A stretch of DNA of 64,000 nt from Bog-473 sp963804055 (GTDB lineage: Bacteria; Actinomycetota; Acidimicrobiia; Acidimicrobiales; RAAP-2). Location: NCBI GenBank assembly GCA_963804055.1, contig CAWDOU010000001.1, positions 620,001 to 684,000 on the forward strand. The letters are read 5' to 3'. Below, in pieces: positions 27,352-35,775 of this stretch (positions are counted from its first letter, which is position 1; the number at the start of each line of letters is the position of its first letter). The translations under genes were made by a program, and so were the position numbers. The notes under the pieces are model-generated. The model was not told where the DNA came from. It searched no databases and saw only the letters and a program-made list of their open reading frames with translations.

Positions 27352-27437
27352 GGGCAGGAGTCTTCCATCGGCCTGCCGGCTTGGGGCCCATCGGCCCCGC
27401 GTGCCCCGGGCCCTCTCCCCGGGAATGTTGACCCCGT

Positions 27438-27453
27438 TGGTAGTGTTTTACCA
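27438..27453. promoter_or_regulatory. inverted repeat TGGTA-N6-TACCA
   Basis: A perfect 5-bp-arm dyad centred about 57 bp upstream of the rhodanese-MoeB gene, in the divergent region with nitroreductase. A TTGACC hexamer begins 10 bp to its left (27428), so the dyad would overlap a promoter spacer and -10 region, as an operator would. The regulator is unknown. Confidence 0.4.
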
Positions 27454-27501
27454 TCTGAAGCCACCCGTCCGCATGGGCTGGCGCGACCCGGAGGTTCGAT
27501 A

Positions 27502-28665
27502 GTGCCCACTCCCCGAGACCTGCTGAACGAGGCCAAGGCGTCCATCCGCGAGGTGGACCAGGCGGACGCGCAAGCTCTGTTGGAGGGCGGCGGCGTGACG
27601 TTCCTCGACGTGCGGGAGCCCGACGAGTACGAGCAGGGCGCCCTCCCCGGAGCGGTCCACCTGCCCCGCGGCCACCTCGAGTTCCAGGTCGAGGGCAAGC
27701 TCCCCGACAAGGACGCCCCCATCGTCGTCTACTGCGCCGGGGGCGTCCGCTCCGCCTTCGCCGCCAAGACCATGGGCGACCTCGGGTACGCCGACGTGCA
27801 ATCGATGATCGGCGGCTTCAACAAGTGGAAGGACGACGACCGCCCCTGGGCCGCACCGCAGACCCTGACGCCCGCCCAGCGCAACCGGTACCAGCGCCAC
27901 CTCCTGCTGCCCGAGGTGGGCGAGGTCGGCCAGCTGAAGCTGCTCGGCTCCAAGGTCCTCCTGCTCGGCGCGGGCGGCCTGGGATCGCCCGCCGCGCTGT
28001 ACCTGGCCGCGGCCGGAGTGGGGACGATCGGCATCATCGACATGGACGTGGTGGACGAGTCGAACCTGCAGCGACAGATCCTGCACAACATGGATCGCAT
28101 CGGTGACCGCAAGGTCGACTCGGCCAAGAAGACGCTGACGGCGTTGAACCCCGACGTCAACGTCGTCACCTACGACGTGCGCCTCGGCGCCGACAACATC
28201 CTCGACATCATCGACGGCTACGACGCCATCGTCGACGGGACCGACAACTTCCCGACCCGCTACCTGGTCAACGACGCCTCGCTGCTCAAGCGGATCCCGG
28301 TGATCCACGGGTCGATCTTCCGCTTCGAGGGACAGGTCACGGTCTTCGATCCCTACAACGGCCCCTGCTACCGCTGCCTCATCCCCGAGCCACCGCCGGC
28401 CGAGCTGGCGCCCTCGTGCTCGGAGGCCGGCGTCCTGGGGGTGCTGCCCGGCATCATCGGGTCGATCCAGGCCGTCGAGACGATCAAGGTCCTTCTCGGC
28501 CTGGGCGACCCGCTCATCGGGCGCCTGCTCGCCTACGACGCTCTCGAGGAGTCCTTCCGCACCTTCAAGGTGCGCCGGGACCCTGCCTGCCCGGCCTGTG
28601 GCCCGGACGCCGGCGAGATCGTCATCGCCGAGTACGACGATCTCTGCATGCCGCACGCGCACTGA
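27502..28665 (+). CDS. moeB: rhodanese-MoeB/ThiF fusion, sulfur-carrier adenylyltransferase
   Basis: A 387-residue protein with the rhodanese domain first (about 15-115; FLDVREPDEYEQGALPGAVHLP, active-site loop CAGGVRS) and the E1-like adenylyltransferase second (LTPAQRNRYQRHLLLPEVGE, ATP-binding GAGGLGSPAALYLAAAGVG, DGTDNFPTRYLVND). Zinc-binding pairs are CYRC and CPAC. It would adenylate the C-terminus of a MoaD/ThiS-like carrier and hand on sulfur from the rhodanese persulfide. In the familiar MoeBR/MoeZ proteins the rhodanese is C-terminal, so the order is reversed. GTG start preceded by GGAGG. No carrier-protein gene is nearby. Confidence 0.88.
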   Translation: MPTPRDLLNEAKASIREVDQADAQALLEGGGVTFLDVREPDEYEQGALPGAVHLPRGHLEFQVEGKLPDKDAPIVVYCAGGVRSAFAAKTMGDLGYADVQSMIGGFNKWKDDDRPWAAPQTLTPAQRNRYQRHLLLPEVGEVGQLKLLGSKVLLLGAGGLGSPAALYLAAAGVGTIGIIDMDVVDESNLQRQILHNMDRIGDRKVDSAKKTLTALNPDVNVVTYDVRLGADNILDIIDGYDAIVDGTDNFPTRYLVNDASLLKRIPVIHGSIFRFEGQVTVFDPYNGPCYRCLIPEPPPAELAPSCSEAGVLGVLPGIIGSIQAVETIKVLLGLGDPLIGRLLAYDALEESFRTFKVRRDPACPACGPDAGEIVIAEYDDLCMPHAH

Positions 28666-28710
28666 GGGCTGCTCGCCGGGCCCGGCGCGCCGGGCCGGGC
28701 GCCACGGGGC

Positions 28711-29433
28711 TCACTCCTCGGCCTCCGACCCGAACCGGATTGTGTTCCCGTCCGGGTCGATGTGCGATCCCTCACGTAACCCGTACGGCATCAGGCGCAC
28801 GGGGCGGGTCAGACCGCCGATGCCCGGTTGGCTCCACTCCTCGAAGACGGCGTCGGCGTCGCGCACATAGAGGTAGGCCGACGCTGGAGCGTGCTCCTGC
28901 TCGAGGGCGAGGTGGATGCTGAGACCGTCGCGGTTGGCAAAGCCGTAGTGGGCACCGCCCTCATCGGGGAAGGACTTGAATCCGAGCGAGGTGTAGTGCG
29001 CCAACGCAGCGGCGAGGTCGCGGACAGGGAAGATGGGGCTGAACTGGCGGAAGCGACGGGCGCGTCGTCCATCCGCGCGGGCGGGCGGCGACTCGGCCTT
29101 GATGTCGGCCAGCGCGATCAGGCTGGCCCGCATCGCCTCGATCTGCTCGGGTGAAACCCGGCTCGCCAGCTGCAAGTCGATCGCCTCGGTGCCGCGCCAC
29201 ACGGCTGCCGCCACCTCGTGGCCGCGCTCAGTCAGCTCGAGGGCGACGCGGCGCCTGTCCGAGCCGTCGGGGTGCCGGTCGAGATAGCCGCGGTTGACCA
29301 GGACGTCGATGACCTGGCTCACGGCCTGCTTGGTCACGACGAGACCGGTGGGGAGTTCGGCCCGGCTGCCGTCACCCGAGAGGACCCCGAAGAGGATGAA
29401 GGCCCCGTTAAAGGAAACAGATTTGATGGTCAA
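28711..29433 (-). CDS. MarR-type winged helix fused to a glyoxalase-fold (VOC) domain
   Basis: A 240-residue protein. Residues about 10-115 are a MarR-like winged helix with the recognition region VVTKQAVSQVIDVLVNRGYLDRHPDGSDRRRVALELTERG. Residues about 130-235 are a VOC domain (FSPIFPVRDLAAALAHYTSLGF... and GSHIDPDGNTIRFG). The only available start is the TTG at 29433, just after an in-frame stop, so the first MarR helix is short or missing. The VOC half may sense a small ligand or an antibiotic. A palindrome overlaps the start codon, suggesting autoregulation. Confidence 0.75.
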   Translation of the reverse strand: MTIKSVSFNGAFILFGVLSGDGSRAELPTGLVVTKQAVSQVIDVLVNRGYLDRHPDGSDRRRVALELTERGHEVAAAVWRGTEAIDLQLASRVSPEQIEAMRASLIALADIKAESPPARADGRRARRFRQFSPIFPVRDLAAALAHYTSLGFKSFPDEGGAHYGFANRDGLSIHLALEQEHAPASAYLYVRDADAVFEEWSQPGIGGLTRPVRLMPYGLREGSHIDPDGNTIRFGSEAEE

Positions 29434-29442
29434 GATTCTTGA
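29430..29442. promoter_or_regulatory. palindrome TCAAG-ATT-CTTGA at MarR-VOC start
   Basis: A perfect 13-bp dyad overlapping the TTG start of the MarR-VOC gene and lying 26 bp before the GTG of the divergent CapA gene. Its form is like MarR-family operators built on TTGA/TCAA half-sites, and it could control both genes. Confidence 0.5.
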
Positions 29443-29467
29443 TTAACCCTGCCGTCCTGCCTCCCTG

Positions 29468-30796
29468 GTGCATAGTGTCCGCACGTCCCCGACTGACCTG
29501 CTCACACGCCCGATCCCCGAGGTGGATCCGCCGGCGCCGCTGCCGCCGGACCTGCCCGGGCTGACCTCGCGGCGCGTCAAGCGCAACCGCCGCTTCTGGG
29601 GTGCGGGCCTGCTCGTGGTGCTGGCCCTCGTCCTCGTCCTCGTGCTCGGTCGTGGCGGCGGCGGGCACCCCTCGGCGGCGGGGCAGAGCCACAGCGGCGC
29701 GGGCCACCACCACGGCGCACCGCCGCCCAAGGCCGGCAACCCACGCCTCGACCCGGACTGGCAGGGCGACGGGAAGGCCGTCACCTTCGCCTTCGGCGGG
29801 GACGTGCACTTCCCGGCGGGCACCACCCTGGGAGACCGGCTGGCTGCGGACCCCTCGGACGCGCTCGGTTCCACCGTCCCGGCCCTCCTGTCGGGCGTCG
29901 ACCTCTCAATGGTGAACCTCGAGTCCGCCTTGACGGACGGCACCTGCCCCCAGCCGCAGGCCAAGCAGTTCGTCTTCTCCGCGCCGGCGTCCGCCATCAG
30001 CGCGTTCAAGGGCGCGGGCGTGACGCTCATCACCGAGGCCAACAACCACGGCGAGGACTGCGGGCCGCCGGGCCTTCAGATGGCGCTGACCGCGCGGGCG
30101 CAGACGGGATACACCGTTCTCGGCATCGGCCAGAACGCGGCGCAGGCGTTCACCCCTTACACGACCACCATCAACGGCCAGCACATCGCGATCATCGCCG
30201 CCACCCAGGTCATCGACTCGGACCTGCAGACGGCGTGGACGGCGACCGCGACGCAGCCCGGGCTGGCCTCGGCCTACGACGTGAACGACCTCGTGGCGGC
30301 CGTGGAAGCGGCCCGGAAGACCGCCGACACCGTGATCGTCTATCTCCACTGGGGCACCGAGCTCGACGCGTGCCCCAACCCCTTGCAGGAGCCATTGGCC
30401 CAGGTGCTGGTGCAGGCGGGCGCCGACATCATCGTCGGCACCCATGCCCACGTGCTCCTCGGCGGCGGCTACCTCGGCTCGGCCTACGTCGACTACGGCC
30501 TGGGCAACTTCGCCTTCTACGACAACTCGCCACCCGAGAACGCCAGCGGGTCGTTGGTGATCTCGGCCACCGGCCGCCACATCAACCAGGTGATCTGGCG
30601 ACCAGCCGTGATCGTGAACGATCTGCCCCAACCCCTCTCGGGCGATGCCGCCTCGACCGCGCTCGCCGCGTGGAACCAGGCCCGCGCCTGCACCAACGTC
30701 TCGGTGACGCCGACGGCGCCGGTGGCCTCGGCCCGGACGGAGGTCGCACCCGCTCCGGCGGCGGCCGTGCAGACGCTCTCGGCCGACTCGGGCTGA
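29468..30796 (+). CDS. CapA family (poly-gamma-glutamate synthesis-type) membrane-anchored metallophosphatase-like protein
   Basis: A 442-residue protein: cytoplasmic Pro-rich N-terminus, one membrane helix (about 44-60), a His-rich linker, and then an extracytoplasmic CapA domain. Metallophosphoesterase-type motifs are FAFGGDVHF (Asp112, His114), MVNLESALTDG, TEANNHGEDCG, VYLHWGTEL and GTHAHVLLGGGY. In Bacillus CapA supports polyglutamate capsule export; in actinobacteria its role is unclear. No capB/capC genes are here, so the poly-glutamate function should not be assumed. Start GTG at 29468. Confidence 0.85.
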   Translation: MHSVRTSPTDLLTRPIPEVDPPAPLPPDLPGLTSRRVKRNRRFWGAGLLVVLALVLVLVLGRGGGGHPSAAGQSHSGAGHHHGAPPPKAGNPRLDPDWQGDGKAVTFAFGGDVHFPAGTTLGDRLAADPSDALGSTVPALLSGVDLSMVNLESALTDGTCPQPQAKQFVFSAPASAISAFKGAGVTLITEANNHGEDCGPPGLQMALTARAQTGYTVLGIGQNAAQAFTPYTTTINGQHIAIIAATQVIDSDLQTAWTATATQPGLASAYDVNDLVAAVEAARKTADTVIVYLHWGTELDACPNPLQEPLAQVLVQAGADIIVGTHAHVLLGGGYLGSAYVDYGLGNFAFYDNSPPENASGSLVISATGRHINQVIWRPAVIVNDLPQPLSGDAASTALAAWNQARACTNVSVTPTAPVASARTEVAPAPAAAVQTLSADSG

Positions 30797-30842
30797 CCGC
30801 GGGAGTCGGCGTCGGGCCCAGCGAGCGGAGGGGGTCAGCAAC

Positions 30843-30848
30843 TAGACA
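30843..30848 (+). promoter_or_regulatory. -10 element TAGACA, leaderless position
   Basis: TAGACA ends 6 nt before the ATG of the following hydrolase gene. No Shine-Dalgarno sequence. Confidence 0.4.
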
Positions 30849-30854
30849 GGGGCC

Positions 30855-31721
30855 ATGACACCGACGGCGGCCGCGGCCGAGACCGAGACCTTCCACGTGA
30901 ACGGCGTCGACCTGGCATGGTCGGCTCGGGGGACCAGCCCGGCGGGGACCCCGACGCTCGTGCTGTGCCACGGCTTCACGGGGTCCTCGCACGACTTCGC
31001 GCTCGAGATCGACGCGCTGGCGGTCGACAGGCGTGTCGTCTCGCTCGACCAGCGCGGGCACGGCCATTCGACGAAGACGGGGCACCTCGACGGCTACACC
31101 ATCGAACAGCTCTCGGCGGACCTGGCGGGCCTGCTCGAGGCGGTCGGGGAAGGGCCGGTCGACCTGCTGGGCCATTCAATGGGGGGGCGGGTGGTCATGG
31201 GGCTCGTGGTGGCCCGGCCCGACCTCGTGCACTCCCTGCTCCTCATGGACACCAGCGCGTGGTCGTTCCTCCCCTCCGACGAGGAGACTCGAAGCCTCGT
31301 CCGCGGCTTCATCAACTCGTTCGACCCCGCCGGGGGCATGCCGGTGGCGTTGAGCATGGGAGGTCCCGAGGACGTGCTCATCGAGGAACAGACGTCGGCC
31401 GAGTGGCGCAAGGAGAAGGACGCCATCTTCGCCGGCATGGACGCCTACGCGGTCAAGGCGCTCGGGGGCGCACTGATGGGGGATGACGCGGACGACGACG
31501 CCTCCCTGCGCGCCAGGCTCCCCTCCATCGACTGCCCGACCACGGTGATCGTGGGGGAGCACGACCATCCGCTCGTCGACCAGGCGCCGGCCCTGGCTGA
31601 CGAAGTGGCGAACGGCAGGCTGACCGTCGTTCCCGGGGCATACCACTCCCCACAGCTCACGCACCCGTCGGCATGGCGTGCGGCCGTCCGGGAACATCTC
31701 TCCTGGGCGGCAACGTCATGA
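30855..31721 (+). CDS. alpha/beta hydrolase
   Basis: A 288-residue hydrolase. The oxyanion motif is LCHGFTGSSHDF, the nucleophile elbow GHSMGG (Ser near 107), the acid Asp in VIVGEHDHPLVD and the His in PGAYHSPQLTHP, so the triad is complete. It resembles the C-C bond hydrolase and esterase group. It overlaps the aldo/keto reductase gene by four bases (ATGA), so the two enzymes are made together; a common substrate is plausible but unidentified. Confidence 0.86.
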   Translation: MTPTAAAAETETFHVNGVDLAWSARGTSPAGTPTLVLCHGFTGSSHDFALEIDALAVDRRVVSLDQRGHGHSTKTGHLDGYTIEQLSADLAGLLEAVGEGPVDLLGHSMGGRVVMGLVVARPDLVHSLLLMDTSAWSFLPSDEETRSLVRGFINSFDPAGGMPVALSMGGPEDVLIEEQTSAEWRKEKDAIFAGMDAYAVKALGGALMGDDADDDASLRARLPSIDCPTTVIVGEHDHPLVDQAPALADEVANGRLTVVPGAYHSPQLTHPSAWRAAVREHLSWAATS

Positions 31722-32725
31722 GCGACGCGACGCCACCCCACGCAGGCGATCGCATCGAGCTCGCCGGCACGGAGATCTCGATCCCGCCCCTCGGTGTGGG
31801 GACGTGGGCCTGGGGCGACAAGGGCACCTGGGGCATGGGTGGGTACGACCCGTCCCTGACGGAGTCGACCATCCGCGACGCCTGGGAAGCCAGCATCGCG
31901 GCGGGCGTGGTCCTCTTCGACACGGCCGAGATCTACGGCGGCGGAGAGAGCGAGCGCATCATCGGCCGCCTCCAGGCGGCGGACCCCGGCGTGCGGAACC
32001 GGGTCGTCATCGCATCCAAGTTCATGCCGAGCCCGTGGAAGGTGAACGTGCGCGCCGCATTGGTGTCGGCGGCGCGGAAGTCGCGCCAGCGGCTTGGGGT
32101 CGACGTGATCGATCTGTATCAGATCCACGGTCCTGTCTCGCTCCGGTCCCACGACGCGCTGGCCGAGGCGCTGGCGACGGCGCACGCCGAGGGCATCGTG
32201 GGGGCCGTCGGCGTGTCGAACTACTCGGCCAAGGAGACCCGGGCCATGGATGCCGCCCTGCGCAGGCGCGGCCTGCGCCTGGCCAGCAATCAGATCGAGT
32301 TCTCGCTCCTGCGCGCCATGCCGCTGCGCGTCGGGCTCATCAGCGCCTGCCGCGAGCTCGGCGTCGTGCCCTTGGCGTACTCGCCCATCGGGCAGGGGCG
32401 CCTGACGGGGAAGTACTCGGCGGCCAATCCGCCTCCCAAAGGGCGTTCGTTCTCGGATCACCCCATGGCCGAGGTGGACGCGATCGTGTCGCTGCTCCGT
32501 CGCATCGGAGAGGCCCACGGCGACCGGACGCCGAGCCAGGTGGCACTGGCCTGGCTCATCGCGCAGGGGGCGGTGCCCATTCCCGGGGCCAAGAACGGGG
32601 AACAGGCCCGGCAGAACGCGGGGGCGCTGGGTTGGCACCTGACCGCGGAGGAGCTCGACCAACTCACCGGGGCGTCGCTCTACGGCACCCGGACCATTCA
32701 ACAGCGCTTTTGGCAACACGGCTGA
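31718..32725 (+). CDS. aldo/keto reductase
   Basis: A 335-residue NAD(P)H-dependent TIM-barrel oxidoreductase. The catalytic tetrad is visible: Asp and Tyr in LFDTAEIYGGGESERIIG, Lys in VIASKFMPSP and His in DLYQIHGPVS. The cofactor-end signature is VPIPGAKNGEQARQNAGALGW. The ATG overlapping the hydrolase stop is preferred over an upstream in-frame start inside that gene. It belongs to the YhdN/Tas-like group that reduces small aldehydes and ketones. Confidence 0.87.
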   Translation: MSDATPPHAGDRIELAGTEISIPPLGVGTWAWGDKGTWGMGGYDPSLTESTIRDAWEASIAAGVVLFDTAEIYGGGESERIIGRLQAADPGVRNRVVIASKFMPSPWKVNVRAALVSAARKSRQRLGVDVIDLYQIHGPVSLRSHDALAEALATAHAEGIVGAVGVSNYSAKETRAMDAALRRRGLRLASNQIEFSLLRAMPLRVGLISACRELGVVPLAYSPIGQGRLTGKYSAANPPPKGRSFSDHPMAEVDAIVSLLRRIGEAHGDRTPSQVALAWLIAQGAVPIPGAKNGEQARQNAGALGWHLTAEELDQLTGASLYGTRTIQQRFWQHG

Positions 32726-32734
32726 GCGGGGCAG

Positions 32735-32740
32735 TACCGT
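32735..32740 (+). promoter_or_regulatory. -10 element TACCGT, leaderless position
   Basis: TACCGT ends 6 nt before the GTG of the CtaG gene, giving a transcript that would start on the initiation codon. Confidence 0.45.
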
Positions 32741-32746
32741 CTTGAG

Positions 32747-33709
32747 GTGATCGCCGTCCTGGCCGACGCGGGGCTCCCACCTCTTGGAGGCTCGCAATTC
32801 CTCGCCACGCAGTTCGACTTCGTCCCGGTGGCCATGATCGTCGTCGCCCTGGTCCTCTACCTCTGGGGCGTCCGCCGCAACAACGCCCTGCACCCGCGCC
32901 ACCGCTGGCCGGTGGGCAAGACGATCGCCTGGGTCGGTGCGCTCGCCACCACCGGCATCGCCATCTTCAGTTTCGTCGGCGTCTACGACGGCGAGCTGTT
33001 CTGGGACCACATGATCCAGCACCTGATCCTGATCATGGTGGCCGCACCGTTGTTCGCCATCGCCTCACCGCTGCGGCTCGCCTTCGCGGCCACCTCCGGA
33101 ACAGCCCACCTGGTCGTCACGGAGGCGTTGCGCTCGCGCGTCGCCAGGTTCTTCGGGAATCCGATCGTCGCCTTCATCCTCTACGCCGTCGTCATCCCGA
33201 TCAGTCACCTGACGGTCTGGTACAACTACACGCTCACGCAGGAGAACGTGCACAACGCCGAGCACCTGGTCTTCCTGCTGGTGGGCTACCTGTTCTGGCG
33301 GCAGGTCTTCGGGAACGACCCCAATGCGCACCGGCTCCACCCCGCGCTGCAGTTCTTCTACCTGTTCATGGCCATCCCGATCGACACCTTCACCGGACTG
33401 TCGTTGGCCGGTGCCACGCATGAGCTGTTCCCGGCCTACTTCGCCACCCACCGGGCCTGGGGCCCGTCCTACGTCACGGACCTCCACGTGGGCGGCGACA
33501 TCATGTGGGTGGTCGGCGACACGCTGATGCTCTGGCCGATGATCCCCGTGGCGCTGCGCTGGATGCACATGGACGAGCGCAAGGCGGTGCGCGTCGATCG
33601 CGAGCTGGACGAGGTGGCGTCACGTGAGGCCGCCGCGGCCGGCCCGGTGCCCGATCATCCCCCGAGGTCCATCAGCTCCACCCGGACCCCGTCGGGGTCG
33701 GTGCAGTAG
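32747..33709 (+). CDS. CtaG/caa3-type cytochrome c oxidase assembly membrane protein
   Basis: A 320-residue protein with about seven membrane helices. The family pattern of conserved His at helix ends is seen: FWDHMIQHLILIMVAAPLF, ISHLTVWYNYTL, VHNAEHLVFLLVGYLFWRQ and LHVGGDIMWVVGDTLMLWP. These His are thought to take part in copper delivery to cytochrome oxidase. No oxidase genes are in the window. The hydrophilic tail of about 40 residues overlaps the 3' end of the convergent VOC gene by 55 bp. Confidence 0.85.
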   Translation: MIAVLADAGLPPLGGSQFLATQFDFVPVAMIVVALVLYLWGVRRNNALHPRHRWPVGKTIAWVGALATTGIAIFSFVGVYDGELFWDHMIQHLILIMVAAPLFAIASPLRLAFAATSGTAHLVVTEALRSRVARFFGNPIVAFILYAVVIPISHLTVWYNYTLTQENVHNAEHLVFLLVGYLFWRQVFGNDPNAHRLHPALQFFYLFMAIPIDTFTGLSLAGATHELFPAYFATHRAWGPSYVTDLHVGGDIMWVVGDTLMLWPMIPVALRWMHMDERKAVRVDRELDEVASREAAAAGPVPDHPPRSISSTRTPSGSVQ

Positions 33710-34107
33710 ACGAACTCGAGGGCCGTCCCGCCGAGATCGATGGTCGTCCTGGTCGACTCGACGATGGCCCCGCCGAGCTCCACCATCCGGGCCGCCGTGC
33801 CGGCCACGTCCCGCACCCGGAAGGACAGGTGCGTCAACCCGAGCTGGTTCACCGCCCGCCGCTCGCGTGGACCGAACGGCGCGGGAGCGCGGAAGGCGAG
33901 GAGCTCAATGGCGGTCGGGCCGCGCCGGATGAACTGCGACGTCACGTCCACGTCGGGGAACTCCATGAGACGGGCGAACTCGGTGCCGATCTCGTGCGAC
34001 TCCGCCTTCTCGAATCCGAGCGCGTCGCAGTAGAAGCGCAGCGACCGCTCCAGGTCGCTCACGCAGATGCCGAAATGCGAGAAAACGGGTTCCGGGGCGG
34101 CGTCCAC
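33655..34107 (-). CDS. VOC family protein
   Basis: A 150-residue single-module glyoxalase-fold protein: FSHFGICVSDLERSLRFYCDALGFEKAES, LGLTHLSFRVRDVAGTAARMVELGG and the C-terminal YCTDPDGVRVELMDLGG. Ligand candidates are the His in SHF and THL and the last Glu. This layout is like lactoylglutathione-lyase relatives and actinobacterial dioxygenase-like VOC proteins. GTG start. Its 3' end overlaps ctaG on the other strand. Confidence 0.82.
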   Translation of the reverse strand: MDAAPEPVFSHFGICVSDLERSLRFYCDALGFEKAESHEIGTEFARLMEFPDVDVTSQFIRRGPTAIELLAFRAPAPFGPRERRAVNQLGLTHLSFRVRDVAGTAARMVELGGAIVESTRTTIDLGGTALEFVYCTDPDGVRVELMDLGG

Positions 34108-34150
34108 GCTCGTAGTCTGCCTCGTGTGGCCGGGGTGCCCGGATCCTTCG

Positions 34151-34156
34151 TAGGCT
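34151..34156 (+). promoter_or_regulatory. -10 element TAGGCT, leaderless position
   Basis: TAGGCT ends 7 nt before the GTG of the mutase gene. No Shine-Dalgarno sequence. Confidence 0.45.
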
Positions 34157-34163
34157 CTGCGCC

Positions 34164-35771
34164 GTGACTCCGGACAAGCAGGACCCCCAGGACAATCCCG
34201 AACGCCTGACCGACTCGGGCATCGTCGTGCACCCCGTGTACCGGGCGGAGGACCTCGAGGACTGGGATGCGGCGGCGCAGCTGGGGGAGCCGGGGGCCTT
34301 TCCCTTCACCCGGGGCGTCCATTCCGGGATGTACCGCTCGAAGCTGTGGACCATGCGCCAGTACGCCGGCTTCGGCTCCGCCGAGCAGACCAACGAGCGC
34401 TTCAAGTTCCTCCTCGAGGCCGGGCAGACCGGGCTGTCCTGTGCCTTCGACCTGCCCACCCAGATGGGCTACGACTCCGATCACCCACGGGCCGAGGGCG
34501 AGGTGGGGAAGGTGGGCGTGGCCATCGACTCGCTCGCCGACATGCGGCTGCTCATGGCCGATCTGCCGATGGACAAGGTGACGACGTCCATGACGATCAA
34601 CGCCACCGGCGCCATCCTCCTGCTCCTCTACGAACTGGTGGCCGAAGAACAGGGCGTGGACAGCGCCAAGATCCGCGGCACCATTCAGAACGACATTTTG
34701 AAGGAGTACATCGCCCGCGGGACGTACATCTACCCGCCGCGCCCTTCCATGCGCCTGATCGTCGATACGTTCTCCTACTGCGCCGCCAACCTGCCCAGCT
34801 GGAACACCATCTCCATTTCGGGCTACCACATCCGTGAGGCCGGTTCGACGGCGGTGCAGGAGATCGCCTTCACGCTCGCCAACGGGATCGCCTACGTCGA
34901 AGCGGCCATCGCCGCCGGCATGGATGTGGACGCGTTCGCGCCGCGCCTTTCGTTCTTCTGGAACGCCCACAACAACCTCTTCGAGGAGGTGGCGAAGTAC
35001 CGGGCCGCTCGCCGCATGTGGGCACGCATCATGACGGAGCGCTTCGGCGCCAAGGACGAGCGCTCGAAGATGCTGCGCTTCCACACGCAGACGGGCGGCT
35101 CGACCCTGACCGCGCAGCAGCCCGAGAACAACATCGTCCGGGTGACGGTCCAGAGCCTGGCCGCCGCCCTCGGGGGCACGCAGAGCCTGCACACCAACGG
35201 GTTCGACGAGGCCCTCGGGTTGCCCACGACCCGGGCTGCCAAGATCGCCCTGCGCACGCAGCAGATCGTCGGGTTCGAGTCCGGCATCGCCGACACGGTC
35301 GACCCCTTGGCGGGCTCGTACTTCGTGGAATCGCTCACCGACGAGGTGGAACGGGCGGCGGACGACTATCTGGAGCGGATCGAGCAGCTCGGCGGCGCCG
35401 TGGCGGCCATCGAAGCCCGCTTCATGCAGGAGGAGATCGAGGCGGCGGCCTACAGCTTCGCCAAGTCGGTCGACGACGGCGAGAAGGTGGTCGTCGGCGT
35501 GAACCGCTTCACCGACGCCGAGGGCGAGCTGACCGAGGTCTTCCCGATCGACGTCAGGCTCCAGCAGATCCAGATCGACCGCACCCGATCGGTGCGGGCC
35601 GAGCGCGACCAGGCCGCGGTCGACCGCGCCCTGGCCGACGTGGCCGAGACGGCCAAGGGCGAGGGCAACCTGCTGGTGCCGATGAAGGCGGCTCTGAAGC
35701 AGATGGCCACGCTGGGCGAGGTGTCCGACGTCCTGCGGGCGGAGTTCGGCGTCTACCAACCCGGGGGCTGA
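34164..35771 (+). CDS. methylmalonyl-CoA mutase family, large (catalytic) subunit without B12-binding domain
   Basis: A 535-residue TIM-barrel subunit that isomerises an acyl-CoA by an adenosylcobalamin radical mechanism. GVHSGMYRSKLWTMRQYAGFG keeps the Tyr that contacts the carboxylate in methylmalonyl-CoA mutase. TIQNDILKEYIARGTYIYPP keeps the Arg that separates methylmalonyl-CoA from isobutyryl-CoA mutases. The protein ends before the DXHXXG B12 domain, so a separate small subunit is needed; none is in the window. It fits with the biotin carboxylase/BCCP and adenosyltransferase genes in a propionyl-CoA route. Confidence 0.9.
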   Translation: MTPDKQDPQDNPERLTDSGIVVHPVYRAEDLEDWDAAAQLGEPGAFPFTRGVHSGMYRSKLWTMRQYAGFGSAEQTNERFKFLLEAGQTGLSCAFDLPTQMGYDSDHPRAEGEVGKVGVAIDSLADMRLLMADLPMDKVTTSMTINATGAILLLLYELVAEEQGVDSAKIRGTIQNDILKEYIARGTYIYPPRPSMRLIVDTFSYCAANLPSWNTISISGYHIREAGSTAVQEIAFTLANGIAYVEAAIAAGMDVDAFAPRLSFFWNAHNNLFEEVAKYRAARRMWARIMTERFGAKDERSKMLRFHTQTGGSTLTAQQPENNIVRVTVQSLAAALGGTQSLHTNGFDEALGLPTTRAAKIALRTQQIVGFESGIADTVDPLAGSYFVESLTDEVERAADDYLERIEQLGGAVAAIEARFMQEEIEAAAYSFAKSVDDGEKVVVGVNRFTDAEGELTEVFPIDVRLQQIQIDRTRSVRAERDQAAVDRALADVAETAKGEGNLLVPMKAALKQMATLGEVSDVLRAEFGVYQPGG

Positions 35772-35775
35772 GCCG

